A stretch of DNA of 64,000 nt. It comes from Paraescarpia echinospica. Lineage: Eukaryota; Annelida; Polychaeta; Sabellida; Siboglinidae. The translations under genes and the position numbers were made by a program. Under the pieces are notes generated by a model that searched no databases, had not been told where the DNA came from, and was given only the letters and a program-made list of their open reading frames with translations. Of this stretch, positions 50,034 through 63,475 are shown piece after piece. The DNA lies in assembly GCA_020002185.1 (NCBI GenBank), contig CM034541.1, forward strand, positions 54,409,526-54,473,525, in the 5' to 3' direction. Positions within the stretch are counted from its first letter, which is position 1. Every line of letters starts with the position of its first letter.

Positions 50034-50439
50034 AAATGTATTTATCCGCACCCATTCGGTCAAAAATGCACCAATTCATTAATGGGTGCGAAGTTTAAAT
50101 TATTTTACAAGTTTTTTTTACAGATAAACAAATCAATTAACTAGACCACCTAAGTTCCAGTTAAGGTGGTGAACAGAACAAAACCGAACACCCATTTGTT
50201 TCAAGTGTAATGCCTATTTGTGTAGTTGTAAATTTGTTGGAAGATATGTTACATTTTATTGAAAAGATTAAGTGCAACCTAATGCTATTTCAAATTAATT
50301 TCTTGCCGTCCAACTGTCGACTCCTCTCTTTCGGCCACGACCTGTGCCCACACACAGGCACGCACGCACGCGCACCCGTGTGCATCCACGTGCAACCATG
50401 CACAGTACACGCGTGTACATATAGCCCATACACGTAGGG
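50034..50439. other. No gene seen
   Basis: AT-rich, then a CA/CG-rich stretch (50340-50435). Short frames lack domains. Confidence 0.4.
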
Positions 50440-50765
50440 GGTCTAAGTTCTTATATTGCGCACTATCCACTCGGGACTGCTCAAAGCGTTTTACAGTTTA
50501 CTCCCTGGCAGATCTGTTCAATCGAACACTATCTCGACCTCTCTGGGAAGCATCCAGCCACGCTGCAATTAATGCGCGAAGACTATCCGTACACAAATAT
50601 CCACCACTGTCGGGTACTCATTCATTCACCTGAGTGAACTGGAACAACGTAGAGTGAACGAACTTGCCCAAGGTTCGACACAGCAGCACATGATTCGAAT
50701 ACGGGTTCTTTCGATTGATAGTCTGATGTTCGAGACACTGTACCACTGCGCTCCACGCGTAAACA
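50440..50765 (-). mobile_element. tRNA-related SINE-like repeat
   Basis: The minus strand begins near 50760 with GTGGAGCGCAGTGGTACAG (A-box-like) and, about 45 nt on, TATTCGAATC (B-box-like). The body has ctgtgtcgaaccttgggcaa and ends gagtccctgagc-like near 50490 before a run to TTCTTATATTGCGC (50448-50461 on the plus strand). The box spacing and sequence support a pol III-derived repeat. Family assignment is not possible here. Confidence 0.5.
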
Positions 50766-52055
50766 TTGATGTATACAAAAGTTATGTCATATCTAATGTA
50801 CATTGGACCACAGTGTTTATTGACGGGGAAGCGATGTTTCCTAAAGGTCTATGACATGGTTTTTTTTCCCACGAGCCGTATCATAAGACCACAAGTTAGG
50901 CATATTGCGTGTTTTGTTCGCCGGTGGCTTATAGCCACTGGAAGGACGACACTACAGCATGCTATAGCTTCCAATAGCCGCGCTTTTTCTGGAAGAAGAT
51001 TTTATCTGTCTTGCTGGATATTTCCTGTGTCACGAGGTGCACGAAATTACTCAACGTACAGTATAACTAAGCTAACCTGTGCACGCAGCTGTACAATGAC
51101 AAGAGCCCATTGTCAGGCCCGTAGCGTCGTTGATTTTTTGGGAGCTGCGGTTTTCGGCCTGAGATTGCATATTTGCCACAACCATCCCCCAGAGTTGAGC
51201 CAGGGTCTCAGCTGCAGTCGGTAGGTGTGTGGTGTACAACTGTGTGGGGTGTACAACTGTGTGGGGTGTACAACTGTGTAGTGCTGAAAATGTCTCGTGG
51301 TGTTGGTGGGGCTGATGTTGAAGACTTTTCGCGGTGTCGGAGAAGGGGTGATGTGGGAGGTTTTAAAAAATCAGTTACCCAACCGGGGCGTTAGACTCAT
51401 CGTGCGTCGCCAAGTTTTGTTTATGGGTTCTGCTGGATTGTTCAAACATTAACTTAATGCTTTCTCTATAAAGTTCGATATCATTTGAGCCATTAACGGT
51501 AAAAAATTATGTGCGATTTCTTACTCTAGCTATTTTACTGTTGTATTGCTTTGCGCGAGCAAATGAAAAAATCCATTCCCAAATGGCAAACCTTTACAGA
51601 AAAAGTAGAAAAATTATAGCAACGCCCATTTGACATTTTAACAAACAGTGGTATTGTGTGCGCGCTCTATAGAGTCGTAGAACTACGGAGCAGCAGATAT
51701 TTAAAATAACACTTGTCTAATGCACATGTTTGTAGTTTTATTTGCAATCACTATAGTTAGGCAATTCCCACGCGACCGACATTGTTTTATTAGTAGGCCT
51801 ACACGGACTTTGACCCCTCCCCTTTCGTACATTTTTACTAGGCCAAACATTTACAATTGCGAACACCCGCTTAATGCGATACGGATATGAAGATAGAAAA
51901 TTAGGCCTATATTTATAGTAGAAGGAAGAGTAACAGTTTGGGCTTTCAAAATAACAGATCGTACAAGTTTTTCTTATACAAGAGGCAATTTTGGAGTGTT
52001 GATTAATTTAATTAATTTGCTTCATATATATACATATCGTGATAGCCCCGCATAC
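50766..52055. other. No gene seen
   Basis: Mostly unique AT-rich DNA. A GGTGTACAACTGTGTGG unit is repeated three times at 51229-51280. Frames up to 152 codons here have no domain. Confidence 0.4.
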
Positions 52056-52059
52056 GCGC

Positions 52060-53244
<1,185 letters not shown>

Positions 53245-55419
53245 CAAATGTCGAGCGAAATCCTTTGTAATCTACGGCTGCTTGCGTAGATAGGTTTGTC
53301 AGCATGTTTCCGCTGCTCGCGTCTTTGACAAGACAGCAGACGTTCAAAGCGAGACAGTCTTCATGCTCGGGTCCTTCGCTAATATTTTACACAATCTATC
53401 ATTGCATAATATGTTTACATGTAACACATTCTATCACAATTCTCAAAATTAAGTTATTTTTAGACTGATTTATACGAGCCACCCTGCGTATGGGCGTTGT
53501 CGCTGGCGGCGGAGGTCGATCCGGGCAAATTCACAACTTGTAAATGTTCCCAGTGCATCCTGAGTTACTTTTTAATCTGGTGTGTGTGTGCGTGTGCGTG
53601 TGCGTGCGTGTGTGCGCGCGTCGCGTGCCATGCGTATGGATGAGTGTGTGTATGCGCTAGCGAGGGCGCATACACAGGGGTTCTATTGTGTATGCGAGGA
53701 TTCACAACACATTAAAAGTAGGCCTATAATGATGACTAACGAACCTCTGCATGCAGACTTACTAATGCAGCACCCCTGCAAAGTTGGAGCTGTCGCTGGG
53801 CGGTGGGGGTTCGATCGGGGCAAGTTCCCAGTGCAGTCCTGTTCAGTTAATTAACAGAAGTCGAGCGAAATCCTTTGTAATCTACGGCTGCTTGCGTAGA
53901 TGGGTTTGTCAGCATGTTTCCGCTGCTCGCGTCTTTGACAAGACAGCAGACGTTGATTGCGAGACAGTCTTCATGCTCGGGCCCTTGACTAATATTTTAC
54001 ACAATCTATCATTGCATATGTTAACATGTAACACATTACATCACAATTCTCGTTAAAATTCAGTTAGTTTCGTTTCAGTTTGCAGTTTGTGTCACTTTTT
54101 ATAATTTCATATGTTCCTGCTTTTTCCAGTAATGTTGGTTTGACACCATGTTTGCACTGTTTTTGTAATTTTTTTACTTGTTACCATTATTAACTTGGGG
54201 CTGACAAGGGATGTCGGAAAGAGGGGTTCTATTGCGTAGGCGAGGGTTCACAAAACATTGAAAGTGTAATGAATCCCTGTAGACTGATTTATGCGAGCCA
54301 CCCTGCAACGTTGTCGCTGGCGGCGGGGGTCGATCCGGGCAAATTCACAATTTGTAAATATTCCCAGTGCATTTGGGTGTGTATGTGTGCGTGCGTGTGC
54401 GCACGTGCGCGTGCCATGTGTGTGGGTGGGTGTGGGTGTGCGTGCGCGTGCGTACGTGCGTGCGTGTCTTTGTGGGTGTGCGCGTGTGTGACCACCCGAT
54501 ATCCCCACCGCTCTGGACGAATTTAAAAAAAAAACTTAATCAACGAACCACCCAAATGGGCCTGCTAGATCGCATATACAGTTTTAGCCCCATAAATGTA
54601 AAACTGATGGAGATAAGTGCCACTTTTAAATTCTGACCCCCAAAGATCCTCAATCCCGGACGAATTTGTCAGTTAGTTTTGTTTCTGTTCGCAGCTTGTG
54701 TCAGTGTTTTTCAGTTTCACGTGTTCTTGCTATTTCCAATATCGTTGATTTGTTGCCATGTTTGTATTCATTTTAATAGTAAATTCTTTCCAGTTAAGAT
54801 ATATTTGTTACCATCACTAAACTAGGGCTGATGAAGGGTGTCGGAAGGAGGATTCTACTGTGTATGAGAGGGTTCGCAAAACATTGAAAGTATAACGATT
54901 ATTAACGAACCTGTGCATGCAGACTGATTTATACAGCAGCCCTTCAAAGTAGGCGTTGTCACTGGCGGCGGGGGGTCGGTCGGGGCAAATTCGCAATTTG
55001 TGGATGTTCCCAGTGCATTTTGAGTCACCTTTAGTCTGACGTGTGTTGTGCGCCCGCGAGCACGTGTGTGCACGTTGTCTTTTACGTTGTGCCCTTGTGG
55101 AGCATATGAGTTGCTCGGCGTTTGACCGGGTAAAAGGCAGTCATGTAGATCCCCACAGCTCCGGACAGATTGCGATAAAAATCTCAACCTACAACCGCCC
55201 CAGTTGGTCCGTTAGATTGCACAATGCACACATAATGTCAGCTCCATACTTGCAAAAGTGACAGAAAGAAGTGCCATTTTAAAATTGTGACCTCACAGAT
55301 CCCCGACCCCGGATAAATTTCGAAAAAAATCTCAATCTACGTACCATCCCAATGGCCTCAATAAATCACTTACAAAATGTTAGTCCTATACCATGCAAAA
55401 CTAACGGAGATATGGGTAC

Positions 55420-55422
<3 letters not shown>
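53245..55422. repeat. Complex tandem array of ~610-bp degenerate units
   Basis: The block CGAGCGAAATCCTTTGTAAT...(bases 53252-53410) recurs at 53864-54020, 612 bp apart. CAGTTAGTTTCG-type text at 54060 recurs at 54670. The block GACTGATTTAT-CGAGCCACC with a GGCGGCGG-GGTCGATC core appears at 53465, 54280 and 54920, and again at 63755. Each unit includes GT/GC-rich simple repeats. The end unit (55150-55420) has repeated AAAAATCTCAA-CTACG and leads into (CAGA)n. Confidence 0.7.
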
Positions 55423-55498
<76 letters not shown>

Positions 55499-55528
55499 GC
55501 AGCAGACAGACAGACAGACAGACAGACA
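55423..55528. repeat. (CAGA)n microsatellite
   Basis: About 100 bp of CAGA with one CAGCAG interruption at 55497-55503. Confidence 0.95.
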
Positions 55529-55856
55529 CTTTCACGGATGCCCCCCTCAGTGAAAATCCGACAGAAAACGCGTTGTTCATGTCGGGGCTCGATCGCCCAA
55601 ATTAATCCGTCGTTTTTGGATTCGATTCCTTGTCCAGTTCTGTTCGATCTTCAACATAAAAGCCATGCAATGTAGAAACCTTCCAATATGACAACTGCAT
55701 GCATAAACAATTAACAAGCATGGCACATTTTCAATAACAATTTCATCAAAATATTTATGCCTAATTAATCATTCTCATGAATGTCTGAGGAAGCTGGCTA
55801 TTTCCTGGAGATGCTGGGAGCTGACTGGTCTGTATATATATCCTATTGTTGAGCCA
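55529..55856. other. No gene seen
   Basis: Unique sequence between the array and MULE-like element C. Confidence 0.35.
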
Positions 55857-56091
55857 GGTATCAGTACAATATCCACCCGGACAATATATCCTGGACAAGA
55901 TCCCCCTAGGGCAATATCCCCCTAGGACAATATCCCCCTGGGATGTTTGGGGTATGTTCAAGCATGAACTTGATGGTAGGTATAAACTATGAGGGCTATA
56001 CATGAATGATTTTGATGGTGATTCATAGTAGATCCATTGTATAATCTACTAAGGGCTCTGCATGAATGACTTTAATGGTGATTCTTAGTAG

Positions 56092-59000
56092 ATCCATTCT
56101 ATAAGCAAGCAAACGAATGCATTGTTTAAAATTGAATGTTATGGGCAATCCATTCTATAAGCAATGATGCGAATGCATTGTTTAAAATTGAATGTTATGG
56201 GCAATCCATTCTATAAGCAACGAAGCAAATGCATTGTTTAAAATTGAATGTTATGGGCAGTCCATTCTATAAGCAAGCAAACGAATGCAATGTTTAAAAT
56301 TGAATGTTATGGGCAGTCCATTCTCTAAGCAATGAAGCGAATGCATTGTTTAAAATTGAATGTTATGGGCAGTCCATTCTATAAGCAATGAAGCGAATGC
56401 ATTGTTTAAAATTGAATGTTATGGGCAATCCATTATATAAGCAATGAAGCGAATGCATTGTTTAAAATTGAATGTTATGGGCAATCCATTTTTTAAGCAA
56501 TGAAGCGAATGCATTGTTTAAAATTGAATGTTATGGGCAATCCATTCTATAAGCAATGAAGCGAATGCATTGTTTAAAATTGAATGTTATGGGCAGTCCA
56601 TTCTATAAGCAATGAAGCGAATGCATTGTTTAAAATTGAATGTTATGGGCAATCCATTCTATAAGCAATGAAGCGAATGCATTGTTTAAAATTGAATGTT
56701 ATGGGCAATCCATTCTATACGCAATGAAGCGAATGCATTGTTTATAATTGAATGTTATGGGCAATCCATTCTACAAGCAATGAAGCGAATGCATTGTTTA
56801 AAATTGAATGTTATGGGCAGTCCATTCTATAAGCAATGAAGCGAATGCATTGTTTAAAATTGAATGTTGTGGGCATTACATTCTATAAGCAATGAAGCGA
56901 ATGCATTGTTTAAAATTGAATGTTGTGGGCAATCCATTCTATAAGCAATGAAGCGAATGCATTGTTTAAAATTGAATGTTATGGGCAATCCATTCTATAA
57001 GCAATGAAGCGAATGCATTGTTTAAAATTGAATGTTATGGGCAATCCATTCTATAAGCAATGAAGCGAATGCATTGTTTAAAATTGAATGTTATGGGCAA
57101 TCCATTATATAAGCAATGAAGCGAATGCATTGTTTAAAATTGAATGTTATGGACAGTCCATTGTATAAGCAATGAAGCGAATGCATTGTTTAAAATTGAA
57201 TGTTGTGGGCAGTCCATTCTATAAGCAATGAAGCGAATGCATCGTTTAAAATTGAATGTTATGGGCAATCCATTCTATAAGCAATGAAGCGAATGCATAG
57301 TTTAAAATTGAATGTTATGGGCAATCCATTCTATAAGCAATGAAGCAAATGCATTGTTTAAAATTGAATGTTATGGGCAGTCCATTCTATAAGCAATGAA
57401 GCAAATGCATTGTTTAAAATTGAATGTTATGGGCAGTCCATTATATAAGCAATGAAGCAAATGCATTGTTTAAAATTGAATGTTATGGGCAGTCCATTCT
57501 ATAAGCAATGAAGCAAATGCATGGTTTAAAATTGAATGTTATGGGCAATCCATTCTATAAGCAATGAAGCGAAAGCATTGTTTAAAATTGAATGTTATGG
57601 GCAATCCATTCTATAAGCAATGAAGCGAATGCATTGTTTAAAATTGAATGTTATGGGCAGTCCATTCTATAAGAAATGAAGCGAATGCATTGTTTAAAAT
57701 TGAATGTTAAGGGCAATCCATTCTATAAGCAATGAAGCGAATGGATTGTTTAAAATTGAATGTTATGGGCAGTCCATTCTATAAGCAATGAAGCGAATGC
57801 ATTGTTTAAAATTGAATGTTATGGGCAGTCCATTCTATAAGCAATGAAGCGAATGCATTGTTTAAAATTGAATGTTACGGGCAGTCCATTCTATAAGCAA
57901 TGAAGCGAATGCATTGTTTAAAATTGAATGTTATGGGCAGTCCATTCTATAAGCAATGAAGCAAATGCATTGTTTAAAATTGAATGTTATGGGCAGTCCA
58001 TTCTATAAGCAATGAAGCGAATGCATTGTTTAAAATTGAATGTTATGGGCAATCCATTCTATAAGCAATGAAGCGAATGCATTGTTTAAAATTGAATGTT
58101 ATGGGCAGTCCAATCTATAAGAAATGAAGCGAATGCATTGTTTAAAATTGAATGTTATGGGCAGTCCATTCTATAAGCAATGAAGCGAATGCATTGTTTA
58201 AAATTGAATGTTATGGGCAGTCCATTCTATAAGCAATGAAGCGAATGCATTGTTTAAAATTGAATGTTATGGGCAATCCATTCTATAAGCAATGAAGCGA
58301 ATGCATTGTTTAAAATTGAATGTTATGGGCAATCCATTCTATAAGCAATGAAGCGAATGCATTGTTTAAAATTGAATGTTATGGGCAGTCCATTCTATAA
58401 GCAATGAAGCGAATGCATTGTTTAAAATTGAATGTTATGGGCAGTCCATTCTATAAGCAATGAAGCGAATGCATTGTTTAAAATTGAATGTTATGGGCAA
58501 TCCATTTTATAAGCAATGAAGCGAATGCATTGTTTAAAATTGAATGTTATGGGCAATCCATTCTATAAGCAATGAAGCGAATGCATTGTTTAAAATTGAA
58601 TGTTATGGGCAGTCCATTCTATAAGCAATGAAGCGAATGCATTGTTTAAAATTGAATGTTATGGGCAATCCATTCTATAAGCAATGAAGCGAATGCATTG
58701 TTTAAAATTGAATGTTATGGGCAGTCCATGAAGCGAATGCATTGTTTAAAATTGAAATGTATAAGCAATGAAGCGAATGCATTGTTTAAAATTGAATGTT
58801 ATGGGCAGTCCATTCTATAAGCAATGAAGCGAATGCATTGTTTAAAATTGAATGTTATGGGCAGTCCATTCTATAAGCAATGAAGCGAATGCATTGTTTA
58901 AAATTGAATGTTATGGGCAGTCCATTCTATAAGCAATGAAGCGAATGCATTGTTTAAAATTGAATGTTATGGGCAATCCATTCTATAAGCAATGAAGCGA

Positions 59001-59598
59001 ATGCATTGTTTAAAATTGAATGTTATGGACAATCCATTCTATAAGCAATGAAGCGAATGCATTGTTTAAAATTGAATGTTATGGGCAGTCCATTCTATAA
59101 GCAATGAAGCGAATGCATTGTTTAAAATTGAATGTTATGGGCAATCCATTCTATAAGCAATGAAGCGAATGCATTGTTTAAAATTGAATGTTATGGACAA
59201 TCCATTCTATAAGCAATGAAGCGAATGCATTGTTTAAAATTGAATGTTATGGGCAGTCCATTCTATAAGCAATGAAGCGAATGCATTGTTTAAAATTGAA
59301 TGGTGTGGGCAGTCCATTCTATAAGCAATGGAGCGAATGCATTGTTTAAAATTGAAAGTTGTGGGCAGTCCATTCTATAAGCAATGAAGTGAATGCATTG
59401 TTTAAAATTGAATGTTGTGGGCAGTCCATTCTATAAGCAATCAAGTGAATGCATTGTTTAAAATTGAATGGTGTGGGCAGTCCATTCTATAAGTAATGAA
59501 GCGAATGCATTGTTTAAAATTGAAAGTTGTGGGCAGTCCATTCTATAAGCAATGAAGTGAATGCATTGTTTAAAATTGAATGTTGTGGGCAATCCCAC
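56092..59598. repeat. 56-bp satellite, ~62 tandem copies
   Basis: The unit is attgaatgttatgggcaatc / cattctataagcaatgaagc / gaatgcattgtttaaa, with exact 56-bp spacing over nearly the whole block. The main variants are GGCAATCC/GGCAGTCC and GAAGCG/GAAGCA. One disturbed unit lies at 58728-58765. There are no spacers, so it is not a CRISPR-like array. Confidence 0.97.
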
Positions 59599-59935
59599 AG
59601 GGGGTAGTCCATGTGAGAGCGATTTGGGTAGGCTGCCACGACTGTCCTCAGATGTACTGAGATGGCCTGCTGCGAGGGAGCTGCCTCAATGGCAATCATC
59701 TGAGTGATAACTACCTCATTCAATGATTGCTCACGTCTCAGGACATCTAGGAAGTGATAGAAGTTGGAATGATACGCACCAACATTAGACTGCATCCGAC
59801 GGTGCCAACCTTCAACATGGTTGTTGGTGCGGGGCAGTCCTTCGGTCACACGATCCTTCACATTCCTCATGGAGTGGTCGAAGGGGGTGGGTGGGTGGGC
59901 GGCGACCACGATGTACTGTCCTCAAAGTAGTCGAG
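59599..59935 (-). pseudogene. MULE-type transposase C-terminal fragment
   Basis: The minus strand encodes HSMRNVKDRVTEGLPRTNNH, VEGWHRRMQSNVGAYHSNFY, then FLDVLRREQSLNEVVITQM and VVAAYPNRSHMDYPL. RTNN-VEGWH is a recognisable C-terminal motif of FLYWCH/MULE-type transposases, also in element B. It is cut on one side by the 56-bp satellite. Confidence 0.65.
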
Positions 59936-60362
59936 GACTTCACATACACTTAGCCTTCGTACACAAGTTTCCTACCACCCTTGTTGGAGGTGATTAATTC
60001 CTTCTCGGTTTCTGGATAAGCATCAAAGCAATGCTAGTATCTGATCATTTGATCATTCCCTAGAACTTTCATGAAAGCCATGAAAATATTTGATAATTAC
60101 CAAGAATATTTGTTTACTTGCAATTATATAACCAGCCAACAACGTTTGAACTACTCAAATGGAGCAGTTCACATTTACTCTGGAGTATAAACAAAATTGG
60201 TTAATTGCAATTATATAACCAACCAGCAAAGTACGAACTACTCAATGAAAGAAATATGGGGGATATTGTCCAGGGGAATGTTGTCCTGGGGGGGTAGTCA
60301 AGGGGGATATTGTCCGGGGGGTTAGTCCAGGGGGTATTGTCTGGGGGGATAATGTTGATCCC

Positions 60363-60681
60363 ACCTACTGGCCATGCTCTATAACAAAGGTCATACTACA
60401 ATCTGCACTAACAAAGCAATCAACTAATTATTCAAGCACTGCATCAAAAACTCTTTATATTGCAATGTTCTGGCAAACAGATCAGCTTGTGTGAAGATAT
60501 TTGGCTTATAATAGTCACATTGACAATAGTTTCATTTTCCGAACATCCTCGTGATCTCCCCGTTCCATAATGTGTTATGGATATAAGAAACTTACTAAGT
60601 CATAGGCCTACTACCTAAACCTGAAAATCGCGGACTGGCCGGATGATGACCGGAACGGAACAATATTCTTGGACATTTCCT
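60363..60681. other. No gene seen
   Basis: AT-rich unique DNA between element C and the 31-bp satellite. Confidence 0.4.
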
Positions 60682-61842
60682 CCCATCATAAGACCCCAAG
60701 AGAAGGGAGATCTCCCGCCATAAGACACCACGAGGACGAGATCTCCCGCCATAAGATACCACGAGGAGGAGACATCCCGCCATAAGACACCACGAGGAGG
60801 AGACATCCCGCCATAAGACACCACGAGAAGGGAGATCTCCCGCCATAAGACACCACGAGAAGGGAGATCTCCTGCCATAATACACCACGAGGAGGAGGTG
60901 TCCCGCCATAAGACACCACGAGGAGGAGGTGTCCCGCCATAAGACACCACGAGGAGGAGACATCCCGCCATAAGACACTACGAGGAGGGAGATCTCCCGC
61001 CATAAGACACCACGAGAAGGAGACATCCCGCCATAAAACACCACGAGAAGGAGATATCCCGCCATAAGACACCATGAAGAGGAGATCTCCCGCCATAAGA
61101 CACCACGAAGAGGAGACATCCCGCCATAAGACACCACGAAGAGGAGAAATCCCGCCATAAGACACCACGAAGAGGAGATCTCCCGCCATAAGACACCACG
61201 AGAAGGAGACATTCCGCCATAAGACACCATGAGGAGGAGATATCCCGCCATAAGACACCACGAAGAGAAGACATCCCACCATAAGACACCACAAGAAGGA
61301 GATATCCCGCCATAAGACACCACGAAGAGGAGATCTCCCGCCATAAGACACCACGAAGAGGAGATCTCCCGCCATAAGACACCACGAAGAGGAGATCTCC
61401 CGCCATAAGACACCACAAGAAGGAGATATCCCGCCATAAGACACCACGAAGAGGAGACATCCCGCCATAAGACACCACGAGAAGGAGATATCCCGTCATA
61501 AGACACCATGAAGAGGAGATCTCCCGCCATAAGACACCACGAAGAGAAGACATCCCGCCATAAGACACCACGAGAAGGAGATATCCCGCCATAAGACACC
61601 ACGAAGAGGAGATCTCCCGCCATAAGACACCACGAGAAGGAGATATCCCGCCATAAGACACCACGAAGAGGAGATCTCCCGCCATAAGATACCACGAAGA
61701 GAAGACATCCCGCCATAAGACACCACGAAGAGGAGATCTCCCGCCATAAGACACCACGAAGAGGAGATCTCCCGCCATAAGACACCACGAGGAGGAGATC
61801 TCCCGCCATAAGACACTACGAAGAGGAGACATCCCGCCATTT
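60682..61842. repeat. 31-bp minisatellite, ~37 copies
   Basis: The unit is cccgccataagacaccacga plus agaggagatct, with variants GAGGAGACAT, GAAGGAGATAT and GAGGAGGTGT. Because 31 is not a multiple of three, each minus-strand frame cycles through all phases and stays open (up to 404 codons), purely because the unit lacks stops. Confidence 0.97.
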
Positions 61843-62762
61843 GCTTACAAACTAAATGGTGTACAAACTTGTCTGTTATAAAGTAGATGCAAACTTCTGA
61901 AGCAATATAAAACTATAGACTAAACCAGTGTTGTAAACCACTGTTTCGTGCCGGCGATACCCTGATTCTTTTTGTAGAATGAGATGCCGTGCTTAACGGA
62001 CTGGCTGTTATCGGACGTCTTGCTTGTTGACGCAGTTCTGCTTTAGCTAATAATACGTAGACCTAGTCGTCAACATTTCACGTAGGAATCATGCCAAATG
62101 ATTGTTCCTTGACGCAAACTGTCGAATAGCGTCTCGTGTAATTAATAACGTCTATTACAACATTAATCCAACTGCGCTGATGCAAACATATCGCAGTAGG
62201 CAATACACAAACAATCTGATAATTTTGCTTGTGATAAAACCCGTTTCGCCTACGTCGCTGACGTCATTACTTAGCGCAGAAGCCAGCGACGTGGCATATC
62301 GTGATTCGTCAGTTGCCCTCTTTTTTCATAACTGGTTGTTTTTTAATCAATTATTCAATTACATGTACGTCTATATACAGCCGCATGGAGCCGTTGCGTT
62401 CCGATTGCTACGCAATATGTATATGCATGTTTTGAGGTTACACCGTTACATAATCCTTATTACCAAAACTAGATAGTCGAGCGAAAAATGAACAACTGAA
62501 AACACGTAATAAAAATGTTTTTTTGAAAGATTGCTTGTACCATTACGGTTCGTCCGATCCAAACAATCTTGACATCGTTTGAAAGCTTACGATTTCTGCT
62601 ATTCAAACATATTTAATGGTTTCCTAATAGTCATTCTTAAAATAAACTATAAACGGATATGCAACAGTGCCGGTTCCGGTGTCTTAGACACTGCGAACGA
62701 TGTTGTTTCGTTGACACAGTTCACCAATCTACCGATTGATGCCCCACTATCTGATTTCATGG
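61843..62762. other. No gene seen
   Basis: Unique DNA. A 124-codon frame at 62102-62476 has no recognisable domain. Confidence 0.4.
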
Positions 62763-62977
62763 TATAAGCTCCACCCACTTTCAAACGGCTGCTAAAATGA
62801 CATACGCGATGTAGGTGTGACGTCACAATCACGTATATCAACCAACCAATGCAACATATTTTGACCCGTTGGTTGGCGTACGTTATTGTGACGTCACGCC
62901 GACGTAGATATATATCGATTTTGCTGTGATCAAAGCACATCAGTTTCGTTGCAGTTTAAAAGTGGGCGGAGCTTATA
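62763..62977. mobile_element. TA-flanked MITE with two internal CRE palindromes
   Basis: The terminal repeats TAAGCTCCACCCACTTTCAAAC and the complement TAAGCTCCGCCCACTTTTAAAC (62765 and 62975 outward, shown in parts) are flanked by TA. The interior arms GTGACGTCACAAT and ATTGTGACGTCACGC form a larger inverted repeat with TGACGTCA at 62818-62825 and 62889-62896. Confidence 0.75.
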
Positions 62978-63475
62978 ACATTAAATCAAGAACTGGTGAA
63001 GTGCGCATGTCTGAACCTATGCAAATGAAGAAAACAGCGCCGCAATCGGAAGATTAGTGTACTGAGTACCCGCCGACAACATCGTTCGGAACCGTACAGA
63101 ACACTAAAAATGGCACGATTGTAGGTCCGTTTATAGGTGTTCTATGATCGGTTACCGGGAATATAAATGACGCTAGAATTACAAAAAGTGCATACTTTCA
63201 AATGATACAAAAATCGTCGGGACAGTAGTGACCGTAGAATTTCATGTTTTGGACGTGTTCCGAGTTGTTCATTTTTCGCTCGCTTATCTAATTTCTGTAT
63301 TACCTGTAGTAGCCTACCTAGATCCCTGCACATGGTCACGGTTCATCGATTATATCAAACCGCTTGTTTTTCGGGGTTGTTTTTGCAAATGAACAAAACG
63401 TGCTTGGTTGACAAAAATATAATGTTTATTAAAATCACTCGCGAATGCTGTTTGGGTTACTAGCGTTTTACCTTT
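62978..63475. other. No gene seen
   Basis: Unique DNA. Confidence 0.35.

Larger units (their letters stand above)
55857..60362. mobile_element. MULE-like transposon C filled with a 56-bp satellite
   Basis: The left end reads GGTATCAGTACAATATCCAC then repeated GGACAATAT-CC(CCCT) words to about 55940. The complement of the right end reads GGGATCAACATTATCCCCCC followed by the same GGACAATATCCCCC words (60245-60362). A MULE-type transposase C-terminus lies near the right end. No clear 9-bp target duplication was found. The interior is mainly the 56-bp array. Confidence 0.6.

Noticed and set aside
56092..59598. Possible CRISPR-like array
   Set aside because: The 56-bp units are contiguous with no unique spacers, and the genome is eukaryotic.
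60595..61832. Open frames of 260-404 codons on the minus strand
   Set aside because: They are translations of the 31-bp tandem repeat in cycling phases; no domain or start context.
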